From: Candidatus Thorarchaeota archaeon MP11T_1
GTDB lineage: Archaea; Asgardarchaeota; Thorarchaeia; Thorarchaeales; Thorarchaeaceae
NCBI GenBank assembly: GCA_002825515.1
Contig: PJET01000005.1
Span: 1 to 64,000, forward strand
Length of the DNA stretch: 64,000 nt
Direction of reading: 5' to 3'
Shown here: one piece after another, positions 17,536 through 26,960 of the stretch
Position numbering within the stretch: the first letter of the stretch is position 1
How the letters are laid out: every line of letters begins with the position of its first letter
Program-made: the position numbers and the translations under genes
Notes under the pieces: generated by a model
Databases searched by the model: none
What the model saw: the letters and a program-made list of their open reading frames with translations, nothing else
What the model was told of the DNA's origin: nothing

Positions 17536-18261
17536 TTGAGTGTGACGACAAGAAGTCAAGTGGGATTGAATTTGATTCTTCCGTCTGGGGTATCGTTGCT
17601 TGATCGGATTCTTAATGGCGGTCTCCACACTGGATTTTTCACACATGTTTATGGAGATGCAGCTTCAGGAAAAACCACCCTTGCGCTCCAATTCGTAAAA
17701 AATGCACATAGACTCAATTTGGGAACAATCTATGTGAATTCTGAAAATACATCACCTGTAGAACGACTTGAACAAATGACTGCTCAATCGTTCAGTGAAA
17801 TTCAGAATATGGTGAAAATTCTTGCTCCGAGAGGGTTTAATGAACAAGGCGCATTGATTGATGACCTGGAGTTGTATTTACGAGAGAATACAAAGCTCGT
17901 CATAATTGATACACTAACTAGATACTATAGACTAGAATTGGTAGATAAGAAGACAAACTATGCAAAACATAGAGAGCTGAACAGGCAAGCTGGGGTGTTG
18001 AAAGGACTTGCAAGGAATCAGGAGGTTGCAGTATTAGTATTGAATCAAGTTAGAGCACAAATTAAAAGCATTGATGATTTTGAGCCTGTTGCAAAGAATA
18101 TCTTAGATTATTGGTCAGATTATACTATCAAATTACGCGTCGCACGAGAACCAGGTGAGAGGATCATTAAAAGAATCGTGCCCGAGGGAGAATATTCTGA
18201 TGGAAGACTCTATCTCATCGAGAGCGGGATGTCGCCTGATAAGCCCCATGAGAAAGAGTGA
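17536..18261 (+). CDS. radB: DNA repair and recombination protein RadB
   Basis: RecA-family paralogue of archaeal RadA, thought to assist RadA loading. The 241-residue protein has Walker A GDAASGKTT (40-48), Walker B LVIIDTLT, and the usual RadB lack of an N-terminal helix-hairpin-helix domain. I keep TTG 17536 as start; GTG 17542, two codons later, is an alternative. No ribosome-binding site is visible, so a leaderless transcript is likely. CarS follows after 38 nt on the same strand. Confidence 0.92.
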   Translation: MSVTTRSQVGLNLILPSGVSLLDRILNGGLHTGFFTHVYGDAASGKTTLALQFVKNAHRLNLGTIYVNSENTSPVERLEQMTAQSFSEIQNMVKILAPRGFNEQGALIDDLELYLRENTKLVIIDTLTRYYRLELVDKKTNYAKHRELNRQAGVLKGLARNQEVAVLVLNQVRAQIKSIDDFEPVAKNILDYWSDYTIKLRVAREPGERIIKRIVPEGEYSDGRLYLIESGMSPDKPHEKE

Positions 18262-18299
18262 AATTGGTTAGTTCGACGGCAGACACGGAGTATTGCTAA

Positions 18300-18860
18300 A
18301 TGTATGAGGAACTGGCCATCTTTGAACTATCAATCTGGCTTGGATTAGCTGCATGGATTGCCAATGCCACTCCTGTATTGGGTGGTGGAGGAAAACCCAT
18401 AGATGGAGGTAGAAATTTTCGCGATGGTCGTCGCATATTGGGCAAAGGTAAAACAGTCCGAGGGTTCGCTGTCGGGATATTCTTTGGTACACTTACTGGC
18501 ATAGTGCAGTTTCTAGCAGCTCCGTATCTAAGACCATTACTTTCTCAGTTTGTCACAATAACACCAGAGATGGACTATGTGTTAAGTATTAGTGTCCCAG
18601 TAGCATTTCTCTTGTCACTAGGAGCTCTCACTGGTGATGTGATTGGTTCTTTTATTAAAAGAAGGGTGAATGTGAAGAGTGGTGATCCTTCACCATTTCT
18701 TGACCAAGTGGGGTTCATAATTATGGCATTGATTTTTGCATTCCCATTAATGATGCCAAGCCCAATCTTTGTGATGATTCTAATACTAACCACATTGGGA
18801 ATACATTGGCTTAGCAATGCGTTGGGCTATCTGCTAGGACTAAAGAAAAACCCATGGTAG
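18300..18860 (+). CDS. carS: CDP-archaeol synthase CarS
   Basis: Integral membrane enzyme that transfers CTP to unsaturated archaetidic acid (2,3-di-O-geranylgeranylglyceryl phosphate), making CDP-archaeol, the precursor of archaeal polar lipids. The 186-residue protein has about five membrane helices and the conserved loop motifs GGGKPIDGGRNFRDGRRILGK, GDVIGSFIKRR and FLDQVGF. ATG 18300 follows a weak GGAG by 9 nt. With G1P dehydrogenase and the mevalonate operon in the same window it marks true archaeal ether-lipid synthesis. Confidence 0.92.
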   Translation: MYEELAIFELSIWLGLAAWIANATPVLGGGGKPIDGGRNFRDGRRILGKGKTVRGFAVGIFFGTLTGIVQFLAAPYLRPLLSQFVTITPEMDYVLSISVPVAFLLSLGALTGDVIGSFIKRRVNVKSGDPSPFLDQVGFIIMALIFAFPLMMPSPIFVMILILTTLGIHWLSNALGYLLGLKKNPW

Positions 18861-18969
18861 ATATGACCCAAGGAAAACCATAAAAGGTGACTAAAAAACA
18901 CTATTCCATCTACATCAATTCCACTGGAGTACTACAATGTCCACGTGATTTGATGAGTGCTCAAGTTTC

Positions 18970-18977
18970 TATAAACC
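18970..18977 (+). promoter_or_regulatory. TATA box of the CBS-domain gene
   Basis: TATAAACC is centred about 22 nt before the double ATG at 18993/18996, so transcription would start at the start codon itself and the mRNA would be leaderless. No ribosome-binding site is present, in agreement. Confidence 0.5.
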
Positions 18978-18992
18978 GGAGTAGTCCTAATA

Positions 18993-19853
18993 ATGATGGT
19001 CAAGGATTGCATGCAATCAGAAGTAGTTTACGTATCTGTGCCAGGAACCAGAGAAGATGTTCTTCAACTTATGGCTGAAAAACAAATCAATGGTGTTCCC
19101 GTGGTAAAGAAGGGGACAAAGCAGCTAGTAGGGATTGTAACTAGAACAGATCTTCTTCAAAAAGCAGATGAGAATCAGTTGGCAATGCTCATGGTAAGGG
19201 ACCCTGACACCGTCACTCCTAGGACTGACATTAAAACAGCTCTTAAGATAATGATTGAGAAGAAATACAGAAGACTTCCTGTTGTTGAAAAAGATGAACT
19301 TGTAGGACTGGTTTCGGTTCCTGACATCCTCGGAGTCACTCTTGAAAAAGACAAAAAATATGGTTCAATGGAAATAGCAAACTTTGTTACTAGGTCAGTG
19401 AATGCTGTCTGGGAGAAGACTCCGCTTCCACTCTCATACATGATAATGGAGATGGCTGGTAAAAATGGACTAGTTGTGCTTGGTGAGAGCGGCGGTGTGA
19501 CAGGAATGATTACTGTGAGTGATTTTATTCGCCTCTCAGAAGTCACAGTTGAAAACAACATCTCACAGACATTCAGTGGCACAGATAGTGCAGTCGATTG
19601 GGGATGGACTTCGAAAGATTTCCTTGTTGTGACTAAGAAACTACTTCGATTACCGGGTAAGGCAGTGGAGGATGTGATGACCAGGAACATCATTAGCTTT
19701 ACCGAGATTACTACTGTTTCTGAATGTGTCAGGACTCTTCGAAATGAGGAGATTGATCAGGCACCTGTATTGTCTGTAACTGGAAGTCTTATCGGTATGA
19801 TTGAGGATCAAGAACTACTACTTCTGGCTCTTGAATCGCAGAGTGAGGACTAA
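18993..19853 (+). CDS. Four-CBS-domain protein
   Basis: A 286-residue protein made of two tandem CBS pairs (Bateman modules): repeats begin near residues 1, 63, 123 and 221, each with the V-x-V/A-PVV...LVGIVT-type core. There is no attached enzyme or membrane domain. Such proteins usually bind adenosine nucleotides or S-adenosylmethionine and regulate a partner, but the ligand and partner are not evident. Start may be ATG 18993 or 18996; the TATA box favours a leaderless message. It converges with the DNA polymerase D gene, with stop codons 4 nt overlapping. Confidence 0.85.
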   Translation: MMVKDCMQSEVVYVSVPGTREDVLQLMAEKQINGVPVVKKGTKQLVGIVTRTDLLQKADENQLAMLMVRDPDTVTPRTDIKTALKIMIEKKYRRLPVVEKDELVGLVSVPDILGVTLEKDKKYGSMEIANFVTRSVNAVWEKTPLPLSYMIMEMAGKNGLVVLGESGGVTGMITVSDFIRLSEVTVENNISQTFSGTDSAVDWGWTSKDFLVVTKKLLRLPGKAVEDVMTRNIISFTEITTVSECVRTLRNEEIDQAPVLSVTGSLIGMIEDQELLLLALESQSED

Positions 19854-22800
19854 GATTCGAAGAAATCAGTCAATGACGTCTGTTCTGAAACGAAAAGAGA
19901 ATCTAGAGAGACTTTAATGAGTTTCAGTCGTTCTTGTAGATATTGATCCAAGCCATGTTCTTCGATTATTTTTCGAGTCACTTCTAGGTACTTGGAGATG
20001 TTCTTCTGCCTCACTGTTAATGAGAGACTGTTTCCACATGTACAAATACCCGACAATGGGATTCGTCTGTAAATTCTTCGACATTTCTGACACTGAATCT
20101 TTTGTGTAGAGTATGCTCTCAGATTCCCTCGAATATCTCGGAAGAAATGGTGTGAGAGAACACGTTCAGCAACGTCTTTTGAGTCAACTGCAGAGATACG
20201 AGTTGCAAGTTTCAATTGAGCATTCAATTTCTCGTCCATGCTACCCAATATTTTGTACCTAGTGTTTTTTGGACCCGAGTCAAAAGATGATGTGCTATGT
20301 GTGAATCCAAACCCCTCGTATTGTGCAGCTGAATTTAGCCGTGATGCAATTATGTCAACTAGTTTCTCCACATCCTTTGGAGGCCGCGCATCTGCAACCA
20401 TTTTGTAAAACTCAGCAGGATATCGTCTACAGACTTCCATGTTGTGACTCTCATCGTCGACCTCGGTTGGCTTAAGAATGACAGATAGGACCAGAGGAGC
20501 GTCCATGAGCCCACCTCTTCCAGCTGGAAGATAGTTCTTGGAAAAGTTTAGTAGCGCGTCAAGAACCAATATAAGCGCATCCTCATCGCCGTCACAGTTT
20601 CTTCTCTTTGCTGCATGCCAATAGGGATGTGCATAACAAACACTTGCATTGGTGAATCCAATAATACGACCAATTATCCCCGCTGATGTGTGAGGAGCAA
20701 GACCAATTATGAGTTGGCCAATTACATCTTCTTGAGCGTCGAACTTGTAATATCGGTCCAGATTGAATATCTTTTCTAGACAATCATCAACGAACCTGCC
20801 GACTCGTACTAGGTACATTGCACAGTTCTCTGGTACTACTATATCCTGAACCTTGAGTTCAACTACTTGATCATCGGAAACCAGAGGCGCTCCCTCTTGA
20901 TCTGTAATGTAGCCTAATTGGTGTAGACGGTCGATTGGAGTTCCAATCTCTCTTGGAGTGAAGTGTGTCAGTGGAGCATCCGTTGCATCAAAGCGAGCAG
21001 TGCCATCGCGATAACAATAAACATCATGTTTGGCACGAAGAATGCCTTTTCCAAGATACTCAGGAATCTTATAGTCACTAGTGAGACCTAGTACACCACG
21101 GACACCATGTGCCTCATATTCCTTGACTTCAGTCTTGACACGATTGACCAGACTCGTTATATCTACCAATACTTTCTTCGTCACCCGTATCAAGTTCACG
21201 TCGTGACTAAATTGACACATTCCAGTGTTGGAATCAATTGGTCGTCCGCAGTTTTCATGAGAACACCAAGGTTGAATATCTGTATGTACTCCGCATTTTG
21301 TACATCTTGACTCAAAGGTTTCAGACGAGCATTTCGGACATACTCTAGAAACCATTTCAAGTTCTACGCCATTGGATTCAGGGATTTCAAACTCAGCCAT
21401 GTTCTCTTCGAATGAGGCAAGTGTCGAGATGTGCTCTACGCTCTTTGCCACTTCTTCAATTCGACGTTCGGTTCCTTTTGTACGACCAACAGGGAATAGT
21501 GCCTGAACTGGTGGTTTCATCCTTCTTTCTTCAGCTTTTTCAGGTCGGCCCATCCTTGCTCCAATGGAGAAACCAACTTTATCCATCAGTTTTACTGAAG
21601 CCACAGAATTCATCAGATCAAGGGATGATTCTCCCTTTGGGTGCGAGTCCTTCTTCCCAAGCTGTGCAAGAATTGATACTGAGTCATCGGTTAGATGTAT
21701 CTTCTTATTGTTTGAAGTGACTGTGTGTGGTATTGCAGCTTTTTCCAGCACGCTCTTGTATTTTGATTTGAAAGGTAGAATCATTGTGCTTTCTTTGATG
21801 GTGTATTTTGCGAGAAGCCACGATCTCAAATCTATGGCTTCTTCAGGAGTAAGAGCCATCCAACGATATAGATAGAAGGGATGAAGTGGAATCTTCAGCT
21901 TCTTTGACAGATGCACAGCTTGGGATGCGCTTGGAATCCGCATGAGTGGTGAGTCTACGAGCTGATTAACATCTTCAGGGGTCAATTCTGATTTAGAAAG
22001 ATGTTTTTTCAATTCATGCAATCCGATTTTAGATACTGCGTGATCTAGGTCATGTGACCACCATTCTTCACAGTATCCTGCGGGAACCAGTGGATGATTA
22101 TTCTCAAGGAACTCACCTAGTGCAACAAGAATATCACCAAGGTATAGAATTTTCTCAACCTTTCCCTCTAGCATTCGTGCTTCATTGACACTACAAACTC
22201 GTACAACGGAACCATCGTTGAGACGAACAATAGGTCCTTCAATAGAGTCAACCGGGGTAACTATGGAACCCTTTCCAGGTCGCTCAGTTCGAATGTGAGT
22301 ACCAGGAGCAAGAAACTCTTCTACTACGTACATAGTTGCTGGATGAACCCCAACGCCAGCAAGTCCAGTATTTCGAGACCTGCCATATCTAAGTCTGAAC
22401 CCGCCAATATGTGAGGGGTGAGAAAACACAGGACGTCCACCTATGACATCAGCCAAGTAATCAAATTTCGGCTCAAGTTTCTTATCTAGTGTATCTTCCT
22501 CCTTGCTGGATACAACCTTCGACATTCTAGTGGAGAGTTCATCAAGCCATTCCCAGCCGCTGATTTGGATGCCGCTCACAATCTTTGCCAGCTTCACCGC
22601 TCTTCCGACAACGCCATCACTGAGAACGAGGACAGCTCCTCCACGGACCCTATTTGTTTCAATACGTTCTAGATCACGACTTCCTGAAACTTCGAACTCT
22701 TCGGTTGGCTCACCAGTCAACATTATTGGCAGTCGTGATGCGGCAAATTTAATCAAGTCAGGGTAGACTGGATATTGAAGGTGAACTAATCGAGCGTAGA

Positions 22801-23386
22801 GCTCAACTTCTTCCAAAGCACGTTCGGTTTCATCTACTGTCGCTTTGAACGCGGGTAGGTTTAGCACTTGACGAACATAATCTGCAACAAGTACAGTCAT
22901 AGCAGCCTCAGTTCCACCTGCAGCTCGAATAGGTCCGGCAAGGTATAATGCTAGATACCGATCATCTCCAGAACCCCTAATGCGTACTTTGGCTATTCCT
23001 TCAAGAGGTGCCGCAGTGATGCTTTCCGTGAGAATTGATAGTGCGACTCGGACGGCTTTGTCTGCAGCTTTCTCTGCATCTTCAAATTGACCAAGATTTC
23101 CCTCAGCAATTTCTTTTGCTATGGCAAACGCAACTTCTTCACGAGATCTTCCTTCCTGTAACTCACGAATACGATTTGCAACACCTTTGGGACCCTCCAG
23201 AGTGGCCTCGACTCGTGCCGCCACATCATGTGCAGGAGGTATCTCGACTCTTGTTGTCGGGTCATATCCTTGTAGTCGAGCTGTTTCTGCAATGGCATAA
23301 AGAGTATGCACTTCCTCATTTATCATACTGAAATATTGCTTGTAGAAGATACTGTGTTCGGGAAGACTTAGGTCAGGTTCGGTCAC
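19850..23386 (-). CDS. polC: DNA polymerase II (PolD) large subunit DP2
   Basis: Catalytic subunit of the archaeal D-family replicative polymerase. The 1178-residue protein is uninterrupted: the catalytic block NCDGDED has D932, D934 and D936 with no intein, although this position is a known intein site in other archaea. Zinc modules are seen in CPKCSSETFESRCTKCG and near the C-terminus (CQKC, CTCG). The N-terminus (LYAIAETARLQGYDP) and the GPIRAAGGTEAA motif are typical. GTG start; no clear ribosome-binding site. The small subunit DP1 is not in this window. RPA is divergent from it across a gap that holds a 10-bp inverted repeat. Confidence 0.97.
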   Translation of the reverse strand: MTEPDLSLPEHSIFYKQYFSMINEEVHTLYAIAETARLQGYDPTTRVEIPPAHDVAARVEATLEGPKGVANRIRELQEGRSREEVAFAIAKEIAEGNLGQFEDAEKAADKAVRVALSILTESITAAPLEGIAKVRIRGSGDDRYLALYLAGPIRAAGGTEAAMTVLVADYVRQVLNLPAFKATVDETERALEEVELYARLVHLQYPVYPDLIKFAASRLPIMLTGEPTEEFEVSGSRDLERIETNRVRGGAVLVLSDGVVGRAVKLAKIVSGIQISGWEWLDELSTRMSKVVSSKEEDTLDKKLEPKFDYLADVIGGRPVFSHPSHIGGFRLRYGRSRNTGLAGVGVHPATMYVVEEFLAPGTHIRTERPGKGSIVTPVDSIEGPIVRLNDGSVVRVCSVNEARMLEGKVEKILYLGDILVALGEFLENNHPLVPAGYCEEWWSHDLDHAVSKIGLHELKKHLSKSELTPEDVNQLVDSPLMRIPSASQAVHLSKKLKIPLHPFYLYRWMALTPEEAIDLRSWLLAKYTIKESTMILPFKSKYKSVLEKAAIPHTVTSNNKKIHLTDDSVSILAQLGKKDSHPKGESSLDLMNSVASVKLMDKVGFSIGARMGRPEKAEERRMKPPVQALFPVGRTKGTERRIEEVAKSVEHISTLASFEENMAEFEIPESNGVELEMVSRVCPKCSSETFESRCTKCGVHTDIQPWCSHENCGRPIDSNTGMCQFSHDVNLIRVTKKVLVDITSLVNRVKTEVKEYEAHGVRGVLGLTSDYKIPEYLGKGILRAKHDVYCYRDGTARFDATDAPLTHFTPREIGTPIDRLHQLGYITDQEGAPLVSDDQVVELKVQDIVVPENCAMYLVRVGRFVDDCLEKIFNLDRYYKFDAQEDVIGQLIIGLAPHTSAGIIGRIIGFTNASVCYAHPYWHAAKRRNCDGDEDALILVLDALLNFSKNYLPAGRGGLMDAPLVLSVILKPTEVDDESHNMEVCRRYPAEFYKMVADARPPKDVEKLVDIIASRLNSAAQYEGFGFTHSTSSFDSGPKNTRYKILGSMDEKLNAQLKLATRISAVDSKDVAERVLSHHFFRDIRGNLRAYSTQKIQCQKCRRIYRRIPLSGICTCGNSLSLTVRQKNISKYLEVTRKIIEEHGLDQYLQERLKLIKVSLDSLFVSEQTSLTDFFES

Positions 23387-23430
23387 AACAAATCATCAAC
23401 TCTCTGTCATGATTGTGTATTTTGTGTTTC

Positions 23431-23459
23431 GCTTGGTGAAACCTTGAAATTCACCAAGC
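23431..23459. repeat. 10-bp inverted repeat between polC and RPA
   Basis: GCTTGGTGAA (23431-23440) and TTCACCAAGC (23450-23459) are perfect inverted copies with a 9-nt spacer, half-site centres 19 bp apart. It lies in the 162-nt divergent promoter region between the PolD large subunit and RPA, so it could be an operator shared by two replication genes. Confidence 0.6.
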
Positions 23460-23502
23460 TCGTGCTTGTTGAGGAGATTACTTTAAAGCGATTGGACATG
23501 AC

Positions 23503-23510
23503 CATAAAAT
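23503..23510 (+). promoter_or_regulatory. Candidate TATA box of RPA
   Basis: CATAAAAT lies about 40 nt before the RPA start codon; transcription from it would begin near 23532 and include the AAGGTGA ribosome-binding site. Confidence 0.4.
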
Positions 23511-23548
23511 AGTCTACGCCACTATATGGATAACAGAAGGTGACTCAC

Positions 23549-25336
23549 TTGCTTACTCTTGAAGAAACGATTGAACTGATTTTGAAACATAGATCCGATT
23601 ATGAACGTAAAGACATATTGACGATGATTGAAGAGAAAAGGGAGGAACTTGGACGTGAGGTGATTAATGACGAGTCAGCTGCAATGATAGTGGCTAGGGA
23701 ACTCGGAGTTGATCTTCATCAAATTTCACCCAAAGCGCGCCAGAGGATTGAGGACATTACTGAAGCGACAAGAAATATCGCTCTCACTGCAAGGGTATCC
23801 AACATTGGTACAGTCCGAACATTCACCCGAAAAGATGGCGGAGGAGAGGGAAGAGTCGCCAGCATAATGGTTACCGACGAAACCGGTACTATCAGAGTTG
23901 TTCTATGGGACGACCTTACAAATGTTGTTTCTGAGAATGGTGTTTCTGTTGACGATATTATTCAGGTACGTGGTGCATATGTGAAAAAAGGACTTGGAGA
24001 TACATTGGAACTGAACATGGGTAGGATGGGACAGATTAGAGTCTTGGAAGATTATGAGATTGATGAGCTTGGAATTGATTTTGGTGATTCATCAACCTTG
24101 GACCAAAAAATCGGAGATCTGAAGGAGGGCCTTTTCAACGTTAGTCTGAAAGTGAAGATTCAACGAGTATTTCAATTGTCTACATTTACTAGACAAAGAG
24201 ATGGTTCTGAGGGGAAAGTGCTGAGCATTATTGGGGCTGATGAAACAGGATCAGCCAGACTTGTTTTTTGGGATGAGAAAGCCGCAGAAATGGAGGAGGC
24301 TGAAGAGGGTGAAGTGATCCAACTTCGGGGAGTAAATACGAGGTTGAATCGAGATGGTAGTGAAGTTGAAGTGCATGTTGGACGTGCAGCTTCAATGGAG
24401 AGGGGGTTAAAAGAAAAAATCAAGGCTGTGGAAGCAACACCATTTGAAGGCGGGTCGGAACCTCTTGGATTGAAGAATATAGCAGATCTTACAACTGGCA
24501 TGTGGGATGTAGATATTGAGGGGAAAGTCGTCACGGTCTATGATGTGACCAACTTCACAACCAAGGATGGACGAGATGGACAAGTTAGAAACATCATTCT
24601 TGCAGATGAGTCAGGCAAGACTCGAGTCACTTTTTGGAATGAGGATGTTGATAAGATAGAGGACATTAAGGAAGGTGATGTCATTAAGATTCTTCACGGA
24701 TATGTGAAAGAGGGGTTCAGAGGTGGTGTGGAATTTCAAGTCGGTCGAAAGGCAGAGATTCATATCAACCCGAAGGGCTCAAAGCTTGAGGAACTGGATG
24801 TTTCACAGGTATCTCTCCAACCCATGGCGAAGGCTTCAAGGGTTCTGATTGGGGATATTAATGACAGTACAGAGGGAAAAAGCGTTGAAATTTGTGGCAT
24901 AGTTGTGAATTTGAGTCAAACAATCACTCCAATCTATCAAGCATGCCCAAGTTGTAACAAGAAGCTTGATGAAACAAATGATGGCTATGTCTGCAAGTCC
25001 TGTGGAAAAGCCGATAAACCTGAACCTAGAATGCTATACAAGATAACTGTAGATGATGGATCAGGTTCTATCAGAGTCACACTCTTCGGCAAAGTTGGAG
25101 AAGAACTTCTTCAAATGACTGCAGAAGAAGCCAATGAAATGATTAAGAAAACCGGAAAAGGAGACCAACCGCTTATCGAAAATACAGACAAGGTTGTTGG
25201 AAAATATATAGCAGTCAACGGTCGTGTGAAGAAATTCCGAGATTCATTTGACCTTTCAGCAAGTAGTTTTGAGTTTGCCGACCCCGTGAGTGAGATTAAA
25301 AGGATGAAAGAAGGGATTCAAAAAGAAGTAGGTTAA
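23549..25336 (+). CDS. Replication protein A-type single-stranded DNA-binding protein
   Basis: A 595-residue multi-OB-fold ssDNA-binding protein. After an N-terminal helical segment (LTLEETIELILKHRSDYERKDI), three similar OB folds recur near residues 70-170, 180-280 and 300-400, each with a G-x-V-x-x-I-x-x-DETG/ESG-x-x-R-V-x-x-W core; a fourth fold contains a zinc ribbon (CPSC...CKSCG). TTG 23549 is chosen because GGTGA (23539-23543) lies 5 nt upstream; a GTG at 23540 overlaps that site. It is divergent from the PolD large subunit, consistent with a replication role. Confidence 0.9.
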   Translation: MLTLEETIELILKHRSDYERKDILTMIEEKREELGREVINDESAAMIVARELGVDLHQISPKARQRIEDITEATRNIALTARVSNIGTVRTFTRKDGGGEGRVASIMVTDETGTIRVVLWDDLTNVVSENGVSVDDIIQVRGAYVKKGLGDTLELNMGRMGQIRVLEDYEIDELGIDFGDSSTLDQKIGDLKEGLFNVSLKVKIQRVFQLSTFTRQRDGSEGKVLSIIGADETGSARLVFWDEKAAEMEEAEEGEVIQLRGVNTRLNRDGSEVEVHVGRAASMERGLKEKIKAVEATPFEGGSEPLGLKNIADLTTGMWDVDIEGKVVTVYDVTNFTTKDGRDGQVRNIILADESGKTRVTFWNEDVDKIEDIKEGDVIKILHGYVKEGFRGGVEFQVGRKAEIHINPKGSKLEELDVSQVSLQPMAKASRVLIGDINDSTEGKSVEICGIVVNLSQTITPIYQACPSCNKKLDETNDGYVCKSCGKADKPEPRMLYKITVDDGSGSIRVTLFGKVGEELLQMTAEEANEMIKKTGKGDQPLIENTDKVVGKYIAVNGRVKKFRDSFDLSASSFEFADPVSEIKRMKEGIQKEVG

Positions 25337-25363
25337 TGCGAGTTCTACGATATTAGTTCCACA

Positions 25364-25380
25364 TTCTTTTATTAAAAGAA
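25364..25380. repeat. 17-bp palindrome downstream of RPA
   Basis: TTCTTTTATTAAAAGAA has 8-bp arms around a single T. It lies 28 nt after the RPA stop and 14 nt before the TATA box of the next small gene, so it could end RPA transcription or be an operator for that gene. Confidence 0.5.
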
Positions 25381-25426
25381 CATATTATTCATAATTATAA
25401 AACATGAAGTGTTTGTGAAATACGTA

Positions 25427-25699
25427 ATGAGTCCTGTTCGAATAGTAGTTGCAGAACGTAACTACCTAAGAGGTGTTCTTAGAGCATTTTTAGAGGGAAA
25501 GAAGAATCAAAACTATGTTTTAGGCTGTTTCAGAAACGTTCCTATTTCAATATTTGATGAGCTTGCACAAGAGCTTTCAAACTATTCTCACACACTTCGG
25601 TTTGGTGAACTCTATAAGATAAGAAAAAGGCTCTTGGAACAGCTCAAGACCAGTGAAGAAAAAACTCGTTGGAGTCCCTGGGCTCTTAGCAAATATTAA
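25427..25699 (+). CDS. Uncharacterised basic protein, 90 aa
   Basis: I do not recognise this protein. It is rich in Arg, Lys and Leu with predicted helices (NYLRGVLRAFLEGKK, ISIFDELAQELSNY, RFGELYKIRKRLLEQLKT) and a C-terminal WSPWALSKY. No Cys, no membrane segment. ATG 25427 is preferred over GTG 25409 because ATTATAAAAC at 25394-25403 is centred about 28 nt upstream, suggesting a leaderless mRNA. The helical, basic nature would allow nucleic-acid binding, but that is only a possibility. It converges with the cysteine desulfurase gene. Confidence 0.6.
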   Translation: MSPVRIVVAERNYLRGVLRAFLEGKKNQNYVLGCFRNVPISIFDELAQELSNYSHTLRFGELYKIRKRLLEQLKTSEEKTRWSPWALSKY

Positions 25700-25713
25700 C
25701 CAGTCTTTGAGAT

Positions 25714-26955
25714 TCACTTACTTGTTTCGATGAGTGTTTCCATTCCTGAGAGGAAAGTATCTACATCAAAGCGGTTGTTGTAAAGGTAGAAGCTAGCTCG
25801 TACAGTCCCCTTCTTTGGATCTATTCCCATCTGATAGTGAAATGGTCCAGCGCAGTGCCAACCACTACGGACCATGACATTGAATTCATCGTTCAGAAAA
25901 GTAGCTACATCATGTGCAGACGTAACTGTGTCAATTGTAAATGTAACGAGTCCAGTCTTGATATTGATGTTATCTGTTCCAAGAATGTGGACATGTTCCA
26001 TATCACGAAATCGTTCTAAGACCATTTCAAGCAGGGAACGTTCATGCTTCTCAATCTCATGCATTCCTATTGTCTGAAGATACTCCGCTGCTGCACCTGC
26101 TCCTATTGCACCAGCATAGTTCTGCAATCCTGCCTCGAATTTCTCAGGTGGGGGTAGATATTCAGGGAGTATCTTTCCATTCTCAAAACGAACATCACTA
26201 ACAGTATCTCCGCCATAGAAACACATGTCCATGGATTTGAGATGCTCTAACTTACCATATAGAACACCCATCCCTGTTGGTCCGCACATCTTATGGATTG
26301 AGATTGCTGAAAAATCAACGTTCAGGTCCTGAACGTCAAGTGGATGGTGTGGTGCATATTGAGCATCATCACTCATGACCAAAGCTCCGTAATCATGAGC
26401 AATTTCGACAATTTCTTTCATCGGGGCAATTGTGCCAGTTACGTTGGAAGAGTGAACAATTGAAACAAAACTTGTATTGTGGTCTATTGTCCTCTTCCAA
26501 TCTTCAATATCGAAAGTGCCATCAGGTTGTGCCTTCACAATAGCGATGCTTAGTCCATCTCTTTTTGCCCTTTCGATGAAGGGAAGTGAACCGCTATGAT
26601 GTTCAAGGGATGTTGTAACAATCTTGGACCCCTTTGGTAGCTTTACTGAACTTGCAACAATATTCAGCGACTCTGTCGCATTTCTGGTCCAGATGCATTC
26701 ACTTTCTTCAGCAGCATTCAAGAATTTCGCAATCCTCTTTCTGGCTTCACTATATGCATTAGAAGCCTCTTCTCCAAACTTGTGGATGCTTCGTCCCCCA
26801 CAAGCAGGATATTGTTCATAGTACTCATCCATGGCATTGATGACCTGTTGTGGTTTTAGAGCCATACAAGCACTGTCTAGATACACTACTGGTTTATTAC
26901 TGATAGTGCGTCGAAGAGCAGGAAAGTCGTTTCTGATTTTGATCCAGTTCACCAT
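25714..26955 (-). CDS. Cysteine desulfurase, SufS-type class V aminotransferase
   Basis: PLP enzyme expected to strip sulfur from cysteine for Fe-S or tRNA thiolation. The 413-residue protein has the PLP lysine K222 in SIHKMCGP, the cofactor-binding DDAQYAPH (about 196-203), and the catalytic-loop Cys in RSGWHCAGP, equivalent to RxGHHCAQP of SufS. ATG 26955 (MVNW) follows the upstream winged-helix gene by 5 nt, and GGGTTGA provides the ribosome-binding site. Replacement of the usual HH by WH and of VDGAQ by SDDAQ are departures, so a selenocysteine-lyase-like or other class V activity cannot be excluded. Confidence 0.88.
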   Translation of the reverse strand: MVNWIKIRNDFPALRRTISNKPVVYLDSACMALKPQQVINAMDEYYEQYPACGGRSIHKFGEEASNAYSEARKRIAKFLNAAEESECIWTRNATESLNIVASSVKLPKGSKIVTTSLEHHSGSLPFIERAKRDGLSIAIVKAQPDGTFDIEDWKRTIDHNTSFVSIVHSSNVTGTIAPMKEIVEIAHDYGALVMSDDAQYAPHHPLDVQDLNVDFSAISIHKMCGPTGMGVLYGKLEHLKSMDMCFYGGDTVSDVRFENGKILPEYLPPPEKFEAGLQNYAGAIGAGAAAEYLQTIGMHEIEKHERSLLEMVLERFRDMEHVHILGTDNINIKTGLVTFTIDTVTSAHDVATFLNDEFNVMVRSGWHCAGPFHYQMGIDPKKGTVRASFYLYNNRFDVDTFLSGMETLIETSK

Positions 26956-26960
26956 GCTGA

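Noticed and set aside
19850..23386. Intein in PolD large subunit
   Set aside because: The catalytic NCDGDED block and surrounding sequence are continuous; rpoA1 and rpoB also lack inteins.
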